This document shows, one piece after another, positions 53,408-61,331 of a stretch of DNA of 64,000 nucleotides. How positions within the stretch are numbered: position 1 is the first letter of the stretch; every line of letters starts with the position of its first letter. A program made the translations under genes and the position numbers. This DNA comes from Burkholderia catarinensis (GTDB lineage Bacteria; Pseudomonadota; Gammaproteobacteria; Burkholderiales; Burkholderiaceae). Location of the stretch: positions 124,001 to 188,000 of the forward strand of contig NZ_MDEQ02000010.1 of the NCBI RefSeq assembly GCF_001883705.2, in the 5' to 3' direction. The notes under the pieces are model-generated. The model ran no database searches, was not told the DNA's origin, and saw only the letters and a list, made by a program, of their open reading frames with translations.

Positions 53408-54676
53408 TCAAATCCGGACGCCAGGGACGTTAGCAGCCACCTTCGAACGACAAATCTCGGCAAGGATATCGAGGCCTCTCGCCGGTTCTCGTACGAACGG
53501 ATTCGACTCGTCCCACGCATAGCCGGCCAGAATCGAGCAGACCATCCGCTTCACGGCCGGCGCCTTGTCGTCATGAAACATGATGTCCTGCAGCGCCCCT
53601 GAATACCAGCGCTCGACGAAAGCGCGGAAGGTGTCGATGCCCTTGCGCAGCGCGATGTCGTAATCGCGCGCCCAATCGACAGTGTCGCCGCGCAACTGCC
53701 GTTCGAGCGCGGCGACCGCCAGATGCGCCGACCGCATCGCGATCGTCACGCCCGACGAGAAGATCGGATCGAGGAATTCGCCCGCGTTGCCGAGCAACGC
53801 ATAGCCGCGCCCGTGCAGGTGCTCGACATTCGACGCATAGCCCGTGATGCGACGTACCGGCATCACGAACGGCTTGCTGCCGACGAGTCGCGCCAAAGTC
53901 GGCTCGCTCTGCAGCAATTCTCGCAACAACGATTCCTGTTGCTCCTCCGGCACGTCGAAAAAACCGGCATCGGCCACGCAGCCGACCGACGAGCGCCCGT
54001 TCGTCAGCGGGATCATCCAGAACCACACGTCGCGTCGCTCCGGGTGGACGGCAATGCAGATCTTGTCGCGATCGGTCGACCCCGCCGGCAGGTTGTCTTC
54101 GATGTGCGAAAAGATGGCCGCACGCGTCGGCAGGCCGGTCGGCGCCTCGAGATCCAGCAGGCGCGGCAGCACGCGGCCGAATCCGCTCGCATCGAGTACG
54201 AACGACGCTTGAACGGAATATGCGTGACCGGCTTCGTCGACGACGTCGAGCCGCGGTGTATCTCCGGGCTGGAAAGCACGCACGGTATGGCCGAATCGCA
54301 CGTCCGCGCCCTGCTCTGCCGCACAACGGATCAGCAGATCGTCGAATGCGGCGCGCTCGACCTGATAGGCTGTCCCCCAACCCTCGGAAAACTTCTCGCG
54401 GAAATCGAATGACGACATCCTGTCGCGATAAACGAAATATGCGCCGTTCTTGAACTGGAAGCCGGCCTCGACGACCGCCTGAAGCATACCCGCCTCTTCG
54501 AGATACTGCATGCTCTGAGGCAACAGACTCTCTCCGATCGAAAAGCGAGGAAAATGCTGGCGCTCGAGCACCAGCACGGAGCGGCCCGCCTTGCGCAACA
54601 GCGCGGCCGCAACCGCACCGGACGGCCCCGCACCGATGATCGCGACGTCGATGGAATTCGATTTCATTTCACTCAT
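53408..54676 (-). CDS. FAD-dependent oxidoreductase, halogenase-like
   Basis: A 422-residue flavoprotein: FAD site IIGAGPSGAVAAALLRKAGR, FPRFSIGESLLPQSMQYLEE, the halogenase-like WxWxIP element in VWFWMIPLTNGRSSVG, and GNAGEFLDPIFSSGVTIAM. Related proteins are common in aryl polyene and flexirubin clusters and may modify the aryl head group. True halogenation cannot be inferred without the active Lys context. It is divergent from the methyltransferase gene, 110 bp apart. Start 54676, with 54667 as an alternative. Confidence 0.82.
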   Translation of the reverse strand: MSEMKSNSIDVAIIGAGPSGAVAAALLRKAGRSVLVLERQHFPRFSIGESLLPQSMQYLEEAGMLQAVVEAGFQFKNGAYFVYRDRMSSFDFREKFSEGWGTAYQVERAAFDDLLIRCAAEQGADVRFGHTVRAFQPGDTPRLDVVDEAGHAYSVQASFVLDASGFGRVLPRLLDLEAPTGLPTRAAIFSHIEDNLPAGSTDRDKICIAVHPERRDVWFWMIPLTNGRSSVGCVADAGFFDVPEEQQESLLRELLQSEPTLARLVGSKPFVMPVRRITGYASNVEHLHGRGYALLGNAGEFLDPIFSSGVTIAMRSAHLAVAALERQLRGDTVDWARDYDIALRKGIDTFRAFVERWYSGALQDIMFHDDKAPAVKRMVCSILAGYAWDESNPFVREPARGLDILAEICRSKVAANVPGVRI

Positions 54677-54786
54677 GCTTACCAGTCCATTTCGATTGAT
54701 CGGGCATCTTACGTTTCTCACGCCACGATCCGGAGTTGCCCACTACAATAGGCGCTCAACAAATCCAAGGTTCCGACGAGAGGCCC

Positions 54787-55506
54787 ATGACGTCCCACCG
54801 CACGCACGCCCCCGCCTATGTCCCCGAAACCCGATTCGGTATCTGGTTTCTTCGCACGCATACGTGGGAACATCACGTGCTCAGAGTGGCCATCGACGAT
54901 CTGAAGCGGCTCATCGCGGCTCCGCTGCCGAAGGCCCCCGTCATCCTCGATGCGGGATGCGGTCAGGGCAAGTCGTTCCGCCTGCTGAGCGAAGCATTCT
55001 CGCCCGACAGGATCATCGGTATCGATTGCCACGACGACTCGCTCGAACATGCGTCGGAAGCGGCGCATCACTGCGCAACGCCTGTTGAACTGCATCATGC
55101 CGACTGCACGCAGATTCCGCTAGCCGATTCGAGCGTCGACATCGTGTTCTGCCATCAGACCTTTCATCATCTCGTCGACCAGGAGCATGCGTTGGCCGAC
55201 TTCCGCCGCGTGCTGAAACCCGGCGGTCTGCTGCTGTTCGCCGAATCGACCGACGCGTACATCAAGTCGTGGGTGATCCGGCTGCTGTTCCGTCACCCGA
55301 TGGAGGTTCAGAAAAGCGCCGACGGCTACCTTGCCATGCTCCGCGAAGCCGGGTTCGCGTTCGAATCCCGCAACGTTTCGTTGCCCTACCTGTGGTGGAG
55401 CCGCGCGAAAGACTTCGGACTCCTCGAGCGCATCGGCCTGTACGCACCGAAGCCAGGCAAGCGCCGCGAGACGCTCGTCAACGTCGCTGCGCGCAAACCT
55501 GCCTGA
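54787..55506 (+). CDS. Class I SAM-dependent methyltransferase
   Basis: A 239-residue enzyme: motif I VILDAGCGQGKSFRLL near residue 57, IIGIDCHDDSLEHASEAA, and DIVFCHQTFHHLVDQEHALA. The N-terminal RFGIWFLRTHTWEHHVLRVA is typical of methyltransferases in aryl polyene clusters. GAGAGG lies before ATG 54787. It probably methylates the pathway product, which is inference from the context. Confidence 0.85.
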   Translation: MTSHRTHAPAYVPETRFGIWFLRTHTWEHHVLRVAIDDLKRLIAAPLPKAPVILDAGCGQGKSFRLLSEAFSPDRIIGIDCHDDSLEHASEAAHHCATPVELHHADCTQIPLADSSVDIVFCHQTFHHLVDQEHALADFRRVLKPGGLLLFAESTDAYIKSWVIRLLFRHPMEVQKSADGYLAMLREAGFAFESRNVSLPYLWWSRAKDFGLLERIGLYAPKPGKRRETLVNVAARKPA

Positions 55507-55551
55507 ACGAGCGGGACCGCCGCTCGGCGGCCCCTTCCCGACGCGTGCCGG

Positions 55552-55986
55552 TTACGGCTTCAGCGTCACGACCTCGCCCGTCAGCGCCGCGCCGGCCACG
55601 ACCGCGCCGGCTCCGCACGTGAACTCCGTCGTGCTGGAACGCAACACGTTGCGGTAGTTGCTCTTGATGCCGACGACGGCGTTACCGCCCTCCTTTCGCG
55701 CGCGTTCCTGAAGCTCGATCACGGCCGACAGGAACACATGCTGGCACGCCGCCTCGTCGCTCTTGCCGAACGCGTTGGTCTTCTTGTTGGTCGCGAACGT
55801 GCCGTACGACTTGATCACGCGCGGATGCGGCTGATCGCCGAAATAAAGCGCGACGCCGTCATCGAGCTTTCCTTCCTCGCTCTTCAACGCGGTTGCGATC
55901 GGATAGTCGTTGATCGTATCCCGTGCGTATGCGGCCGAGGCCGCGAACGTCGCGCCGAGCAGCGCCAGTGCAATGCGGTATTTCAC
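55552..55986 (-). CDS. Exported YbjQ-like/heavy-metal-binding-fold small protein
   Basis: A 144-residue exported protein: GTG start with GGGAG upstream, signal peptide to about residue 21 (SAAYA), then DQPHPRVIKSYGTFATNKKT, and ARKEGGNAVVGIKSNYRN as in YbjQ-like domains. It is often misnamed an excinuclease. It is the last gene of the minus-strand operon and a relative of the next gene. Confidence 0.75.
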   Translation of the reverse strand: MKYRIALALLGATFAASAAYARDTINDYPIATALKSEEGKLDDGVALYFGDQPHPRVIKSYGTFATNKKTNAFGKSDEAACQHVFLSAVIELQERARKEGGNAVVGIKSNYRNVLRSSTTEFTCGAGAVVAGAALTGEVVTLKP

Positions 55987-55997
55987 GTGTGCTCCCG

Positions 55998-56420
55998 TCA
56001 CTGCGCGTTCAGCTGCACGACGTCGCCCGACACGGCGATCGCGCCGGCACTGCCGCTCACGCCGCACGTATATTCGGTCGTCGAATCCGAACGCTTTTCA
56101 TGAAAACGCGTCGTCACGTTGATGACCGCATTCCCGCCATGATTCTTCGCATAGATGCGAAGACGGTTCAGCGCCTCGGCCAGCGCCTGGTCGCACGTCG
56201 GCTGTTCGCCTTCCATGCGGCGCACACGCACCGACTCGGAGCGCGGACCGATGCTGGTCTTGACGTCCGGGTGCGGCTGCGCACCGAAATAGATCGCGAC
56301 GCCGCTCGTGTCCGATGCCGTTGCGGCCGCCGGCAGCGGCAGCGAACGCACCACGGTGCCGCACCCCGTCAGCAACGATGCCGCGACCAACATGCCGGCC
56401 AGATGTCCTTTGTGCTTCAT
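55998..56420 (-). CDS. Lipoprotein with YbjQ-like fold
   Basis: A 140-residue lipoprotein: lipobox LLTGC at residues 16-20, AIYFGAQPHPDVKTSIGPRS and RIYAKNHGGNAVINVTTRFH. It is clearly a paralogue of the downstream gene (shared FGxQPHP, GGNAV and TTEYTCG). It lies 32 bp after the ketosynthase gene, so it belongs to the aryl polyene operon. Confidence 0.78.
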   Translation of the reverse strand: MKHKGHLAGMLVAASLLTGCGTVVRSLPLPAAATASDTSGVAIYFGAQPHPDVKTSIGPRSESVRVRRMEGEQPTCDQALAEALNRLRIYAKNHGGNAVINVTTRFHEKRSDSTTEYTCGVSGSAGAIAVSGDVVQLNAQ

Positions 56421-56452
56421 TGTTATCGTCCTCTCAGTCCAGTAAATTCACT

Positions 56453-57691
56453 TCAATCACCCTTCCAGGCGCCCAACAACACACTTGCACAGCTGCCGCC
56501 GAATCCGAACGAAACCGACAACGCACGTTCGATCGCGAATTCGTGCGCGATCCGCACGAGCGGCATGCCGGCGATTGCCGGATCGGGTTCGCGGCCGACG
56601 GCCGTGCCAGCGACAAAACCGTCGCGCATCATCAGGATCGTATAGATCGCTTCATGCGCACCGCTCGCGCCGAGCGGGTGTCCCGTCATTCCTTTCGTCG
56701 ACGAGAATGGCGGCACGTCGCCTCCGAATACATCGCCGAGCGCCTTCAGTTCCTCGATATCGCCGAGCGGCGTCGACGGCGCGTGCGTATTGACGTAGTC
56801 CGGACGCCGTCCGCCGCCGGCGAGCGCGCCTCGCATCGCGCGCGCGATCCCCGACGCGTGAGGCGTCGCCATGCCGGCGTTGTCCGTGCATTGGCCGAAT
56901 CCGGTCACCTCCGCGTAAATTCGCGCGCCGCGCGCGCGCGCATGCTCGAGCGATTCGAGTACGAGAATGCCCGCGCCGGACGCGATCACGAAGCCGTCGC
57001 GGCCGAGCGCATACGGACGCGACGCGCAGTCCGGCGTGTCGTTGAAACCACCGGACAACGCGCCCATCGCGTCGAACATCAGCGTCATGTTGTCGTGCAG
57101 CGCCTCGCTCCCGCCGGCCAGCACGATGTCCTGGCATCCGGAGCGGATCAGTTGCATCGCCTGCCCGATCGCCAGCGCTCCGCTCGTGCAGGCGGACGAG
57201 GGCGAGTACGACACACCCTCGATGCCGAACAATTGAGCAACGCATGCCGACGCGGTGCTGCTCATCGCCTTCGGCACGACATAGGGCGGCGTCTTGTCGA
57301 TGCCGCGCCGCTGCGCGACCGTCATCGCGTCGTCGTAATCGGCCATCGATCCGATGCCCGACCCCACGATCGCGCCCGCGCGCGGCGAATGCAGCATCCC
57401 GGCATCGAGGCCCGCATCGTCGAGCGCCGACGCGGCCGCATGCGCGGCAAAGCGCGCCGTGTCGCCCATGAAACGTTCGTGCTTGCGCGCGAACCGCGGC
57501 GCCGACGCGACGGACGCCACCCCGGCGACCTGGCTGCGAAACCCGCGCTCGCGCCACGCGTCGACGCGGCTCACGCCCGAGCGACCGGTGCGCAGCGCGG
57601 TCGATACTTCGTTAAGCGAATTACCCAGGCACGATACGATGCCGAGCCCCGTGACCACGACGCGCGCCGCCGCGCTGCCGACCGCCGTCAC
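56453..57691 (-). CDS. Beta-ketoacyl-ACP synthase, aryl polyene type (KS 3)
   Basis: A 412-residue ketosynthase: VVVTGLGIVSCLGNSLNEVS, active Cys in SSACTSGALAIG, His in YVNTHAPSTPLGD and KGMTGHPLGASG. The first His motif differs from the usual NAHGTST. GTG start at 57691 overlaps the previous stop (GTGA). With the adjoining KS it may form a KS/chain-length-factor-like pair. Confidence 0.87.
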   Translation of the reverse strand: MTAVGSAAARVVVTGLGIVSCLGNSLNEVSTALRTGRSGVSRVDAWRERGFRSQVAGVASVASAPRFARKHERFMGDTARFAAHAAASALDDAGLDAGMLHSPRAGAIVGSGIGSMADYDDAMTVAQRRGIDKTPPYVVPKAMSSTASACVAQLFGIEGVSYSPSSACTSGALAIGQAMQLIRSGCQDIVLAGGSEALHDNMTLMFDAMGALSGGFNDTPDCASRPYALGRDGFVIASGAGILVLESLEHARARGARIYAEVTGFGQCTDNAGMATPHASGIARAMRGALAGGGRRPDYVNTHAPSTPLGDIEELKALGDVFGGDVPPFSSTKGMTGHPLGASGAHEAIYTILMMRDGFVAGTAVGREPDPAIAGMPLVRIAHEFAIERALSVSFGFGGSCASVLLGAWKGD

Positions 57692-58917
57692 GCGATAGCC
57701 CGCCGGAAGATCAACGACGTGTTGATCCCGCCGAACGCGAAGTTGTTGCTCATCACGAATTCCGCATCGATCCGGCGTGCGTCGCCGATGATGTAATCGA
57801 GCGGTGCGCAGGCCGGATCGACCGTTTCGAGATTGAGCGTCGGCGCAAACCAGTTGCGCTTCATCATCTCGATCGTCCACCACGCCTCGAGCGCACCGCA
57901 TGCGCCCAGCGTGTGCCCCACATAGCTCTTCAGCGAGCTGATCGGCATGCGTTCGCCGAACACGGACGCCGTCGCATGACTTTCCGCCACGTCGCCCCGG
58001 TCGGTCGACGTGCCGTGCGCGTTCACGTAGGCGATCGCACCGGCCTCGAGCGTCGCATCGCCCAGCGCGAGACGCATGGCGACGGCCATCGTCTCAGCGG
58101 TCGGCTGGGTGATGTGCGCGCCGTCGGAATTGCAGCCGAAGCCGACGATCTCCGCATGGAGCGTCGCGCCGCGCGCGATCGCGTGCTCGTATTCCTCGAG
58201 CACCAGCGTCGCCGCGCCTTCGCCGACCACCAGGCCGTCGCGATCGATGTCGAACGGGCGCGGCGTCAGGTTCGCCGTATCGTTGCGCGTGCTGGTCGCA
58301 TACAACGTATCGAACACCGCCACCGCCGGGCCCGACAACTCCTCCGCGCCGCCCGCGAGCATCAGCGCCTGCTTGCCAGTCGCGATCGCCTCATACGCAT
58401 AGCCGATCGCCTGGCTGCCGGACGCGCAGGCGGACGACGTCGGCACGATCCGGCCTTTCAGATCCCAGAACAGGCTGACGTTGACTGCCGTCGTATGCGG
58501 CATCATCTGCACGTAACTGTTCGACGTGACGTCCCGCATCGAGCCCGTCTCGATCATCGTGCCGAATGCCCGGATCGGCTCGACCGACCCCGACGACGAC
58601 CCGTACGCGACCCCCATCCGACCATCCCGGATCGACGGGTCGTCGGCGAGCCCCGCATCCGCCAGTGCCAGCTCGCTCGCGCGCACCGCGTACATCGACA
58701 CCAGCCCCATCGAACGCGTCTTCTTGCGCGGATACGTCGCCGGCAGCGCGAACGACGGCAGCGGACACGCGAGTCGCGTATGCAGCGCCTCGTAGCAATC
58801 CCATTCCGGCATGCGCCGTACCGCGTTGCGCCCTTCGCGCAGCCGCGCGTCGATTTCCGGCCAGCTTTGACCGAACGCGGTCACGCCGCCCATCCCCGTC
58901 ACGACCACTCGCTTCAT
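57688..58917 (-). CDS. Beta-ketoacyl-ACP synthase, aryl polyene type (KS 2)
   Basis: A 409-residue FabF-like ketosynthase: MKRVVVTGMGGVTAFGQSWP, active Cys in SSACASGSQAIG, His in YVNAHGTSTDRGD and SYVGHTLGACGALEAWW. All three catalytic positions are normal, so it is probably the elongating enzyme. ATG 58917 overlaps the reductase stop by 3-4 bp. Confidence 0.92.
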   Translation of the reverse strand: MKRVVVTGMGGVTAFGQSWPEIDARLREGRNAVRRMPEWDCYEALHTRLACPLPSFALPATYPRKKTRSMGLVSMYAVRASELALADAGLADDPSIRDGRMGVAYGSSSGSVEPIRAFGTMIETGSMRDVTSNSYVQMMPHTTAVNVSLFWDLKGRIVPTSSACASGSQAIGYAYEAIATGKQALMLAGGAEELSGPAVAVFDTLYATSTRNDTANLTPRPFDIDRDGLVVGEGAATLVLEEYEHAIARGATLHAEIVGFGCNSDGAHITQPTAETMAVAMRLALGDATLEAGAIAYVNAHGTSTDRGDVAESHATASVFGERMPISSLKSYVGHTLGACGALEAWWTIEMMKRNWFAPTLNLETVDPACAPLDYIIGDARRIDAEFVMSNNFAFGGINTSLIFRRAIA

Positions 58918-59642
58918 CACACCATCCCGCCGTTGACGCCGATCACCTGCCGGGTGACGTAGCTCGCCGCATCCGACATCAGGAAGCCGACGACCGCCGC
59001 GACTTCGTCGGGCTGGCCGACGCGGGCCATCGGCACCGCCTGCAATGCGTGCTCCAGCGGCACGGCGTCGAGCATGCCGGTGTCAACCAGCCCGGGCGCG
59101 ACACAATTGACCGTGATCTTTCGCGACGCCAGCTCGACCGCCAGCGCCTTGGTCGCGCCGATCAGGCCAGCCTTCGCGGCGCTGTAATTGACCTGGCCGC
59201 GGTTGCCCGTCACGCCCGACACGGACGCGATCGTCACGATGCGGCCGCCGCCGCGCAGGCGCACCATCGGCATGGTCAGCGGATGAACGACGTTGTAGAA
59301 CCCGTCCAGCCCGGTTTCGATCACGATGTCCCAGTCCTCTTCGGACAGCGCCGGAAACGCGCCATCGCGCGTCACGCCCGCGTTGCAGACGATCCCGTAG
59401 TACGCGCCGTTCGCTTCGACGTCGGCCTCCAGTTCAAGCCGGCACGCCGCGCGATCGCGCACGTCGAACTGCAACACGCCGGCCGTGCCGCCCTGCGCGC
59501 GAATCGTCGCGGCGACCGCTTCCGCGTCGTCGCGGCCGGTGCGGCAATGCACCGTCACGGCGAAACCGTCGGACGCCATGCGCAGTGCCACGGCGCGGCC
59601 GATGCCGCGGCTCGCCCCTGTCACGAGAACTCGCCGAGTCAT
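58917..59642 (-). CDS. 3-oxoacyl-ACP reductase (FabG-like)
   Basis: A 241-residue SDR: VLVTGASRGIGRAVALRM, VCNAGV, and VNYSAAKAGLIGATKALAVE with the catalytic Tyr and Lys. It reduces the beta-keto group in each extension cycle. Overlaps with both neighbours (ATGA type) show a coupled operon. Confidence 0.92.
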   Translation of the reverse strand: MTRRVLVTGASRGIGRAVALRMASDGFAVTVHCRTGRDDAEAVAATIRAQGGTAGVLQFDVRDRAACRLELEADVEANGAYYGIVCNAGVTRDGAFPALSEEDWDIVIETGLDGFYNVVHPLTMPMVRLRGGGRIVTIASVSGVTGNRGQVNYSAAKAGLIGATKALAVELASRKITVNCVAPGLVDTGMLDAVPLEHALQAVPMARVGQPDEVAAVVGFLMSDAASYVTRQVIGVNGGMV

Positions 59643-60142
59643 GAATTGAAGCTCCCTTCGATAAAAGATTGAAAATCGTTCGGTTGGTACACCTTGACGA
59701 CGGCTTCCGCGCAACACTGGCCTTCGGCATGAATCGCGCATTCGTACGCGCCGTGCCCCTCGTCGCCGCGCAGCAGTTCCCGCGCGACAATGCGCAGCTC
59801 CGTGTCGGCGCCGAATGCCGTGCAATGGGCGACATAGCGGTTGGCCCCGAGCAACACGCCCGGCTTCGCGCGGCCGCCCGCATGCGCAGCAAGCAGGCCG
59901 ACATGCGCGGCGATCGCCTGCGCCATCAGCTCGATGCCGATCCACGCCGGCATCGCGCCGCTGCCGTCGGCGTACCACGCATCACGGCGCGCGACCGCGC
60001 TCACCTCGATGCCGGTTTCCGAGCAGCGCTCGATCGCGTCGAGCAGCAGCATCGTGCCGCGATGCGGCAACACGTCCCGCACGTTGCCGACGGGAATATC
60101 CGCGCCGCCGTGCAGCGCGTCGATCAGTGGTCCGGCATGCAT
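59639..60142 (-). CDS. 3-hydroxyacyl-ACP dehydratase, hot-dog fold (ApeP-like)
   Basis: A 167-residue hot-dog protein: VLPHRGTMLLLDAIERC, AWIGIELMAQAIAAHVGLLA. It dehydrates hydroxyacyl-ACP to give conjugated double bonds in aryl polyenes, without enoyl reduction, which leaves a polyene. One base separates it from the upstream ketosynthase. Confidence 0.9.
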   Translation of the reverse strand: MHAGPLIDALHGGADIPVGNVRDVLPHRGTMLLLDAIERCSETGIEVSAVARRDAWYADGSGAMPAWIGIELMAQAIAAHVGLLAAHAGGRAKPGVLLGANRYVAHCTAFGADTELRIVARELLRGDEGHGAYECAIHAEGQCCAEAVVKVYQPNDFQSFIEGSFNS

Positions 60143-60143
60143 G

Positions 60144-61331
60144 TCAGGCCCCCAGAATCAGGCTGGCATTGCTGCCGCCGAAAGCGAACGAATTGCTCAT
60201 CACATAGCGCCCTGTTGCATCACCATCCAGACGGCGCTCGCTGTCGACGAGGTCGAGTCGCGGCAGCGCCGGGTCGTGCTCGCCGTCCCAGGCGTGCGTC
60301 GGCAGCGCAATCCCGCGGGCCAGCGTCAGCCAGCAGAATCCGAGTTCGGTCGCGCCCGCCGCGCCGAGCATGTGCCCCGTCAGCGGCTTGGTCCCGCTCG
60401 CCGGCACGCCGTGCGGAAACACCCGTGCCGTCACGTTCGATTCCATCTCGTCGTTCAGCCGCGTCGCCGTCGCGTGCAGGTTCACGTAACCGATCTTGGA
60501 TGACACCACGCCGGCGTCCGCGAGCGCGGCGCGCAGCGCATCCTCCGCGCCGTGGCCCGCCGGATCCGGTGCCGAGATGTGGTGCGCATCGCTCGACTCG
60601 CCGACGCCGGCCAGCCGGACCGCCGCTTCGTCGCGACTCATCACGAACAGCGCGGAGCCTTCGCCGATATTGATGCCGCTCCGGTTTCGGCTCATCGGAT
60701 TGGTCCGGCCCGGGCTGACCGATTCGAGCGACGCGAAGCCCTGCAGCGTCAGCTCGCACAGTGAATCCGCGCCGCCGACGACAACCGCGTCGCACAGCTT
60801 CAGCTGCAGCAGGCGGCGCGCGGCCGCGAATGCCTTCGCACTCGACGTGCAGGCGGTCGACAGCGTGTAGGCCGGCCCGGCCACACCCAGCACCGCGCGC
60901 ACGAACGGCGCCGCCGTGCCGATTTCCATCTGTCGATAATCGAATCCGGCGGGCATCGTGCCCGTCGCGACACGCTGCGAGAGCGCCTGCTCCGCCGCCT
61001 GGATGCCGGACGTACTCGTGCCGATCACGACGCCGATCCGGTGCGGACCATAACGCGCGATCGCCGCGTCGACGAAGGATCCGATCTGCGCCAGCGCTGC
61101 AAGCAACAGCCGATTGTTCCTGCAGTCGAAATGCGCGAGCGATGCCGGTGGCGCGATGTCGAGCGCCGACCGTACGTGCCCGACCCAGCCGCCGGCGGAA
61201 ACATCGGCGCGCTGCTCCATGCCCGGTGCGATGCCGATGCGCAATGCGTCGACGATCTCGTCGGTCGTTGCGCCGAGCGCGTTGATCATGCCGGGCGCGG
61301 ACAGGTACACCGGCGTCTGTTTCGAATTCAT
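60144..61331 (-). CDS. Beta-ketoacyl-ACP synthase, aryl polyene type (KS 1)
   Basis: A 395-residue ketosynthase-fold protein: VYLSAPGMINALGATTDEIV, active Cys in LSTACTSSAKAFAAA, His in YVNLHATATRLND and KPLTGHMLGAAGATELGF. The NLHATAT variant marks the aryl polyene subgroup. Its start overlaps the MMPL gene's stop by 4 bp. Confidence 0.9.
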   Translation of the reverse strand: MNSKQTPVYLSAPGMINALGATTDEIVDALRIGIAPGMEQRADVSAGGWVGHVRSALDIAPPASLAHFDCRNNRLLLAALAQIGSFVDAAIARYGPHRIGVVIGTSTSGIQAAEQALSQRVATGTMPAGFDYRQMEIGTAAPFVRAVLGVAGPAYTLSTACTSSAKAFAAARRLLQLKLCDAVVVGGADSLCELTLQGFASLESVSPGRTNPMSRNRSGINIGEGSALFVMSRDEAAVRLAGVGESSDAHHISAPDPAGHGAEDALRAALADAGVVSSKIGYVNLHATATRLNDEMESNVTARVFPHGVPASGTKPLTGHMLGAAGATELGFCWLTLARGIALPTHAWDGEHDPALPRLDLVDSERRLDGDATGRYVMSNSFAFGGSNASLILGA

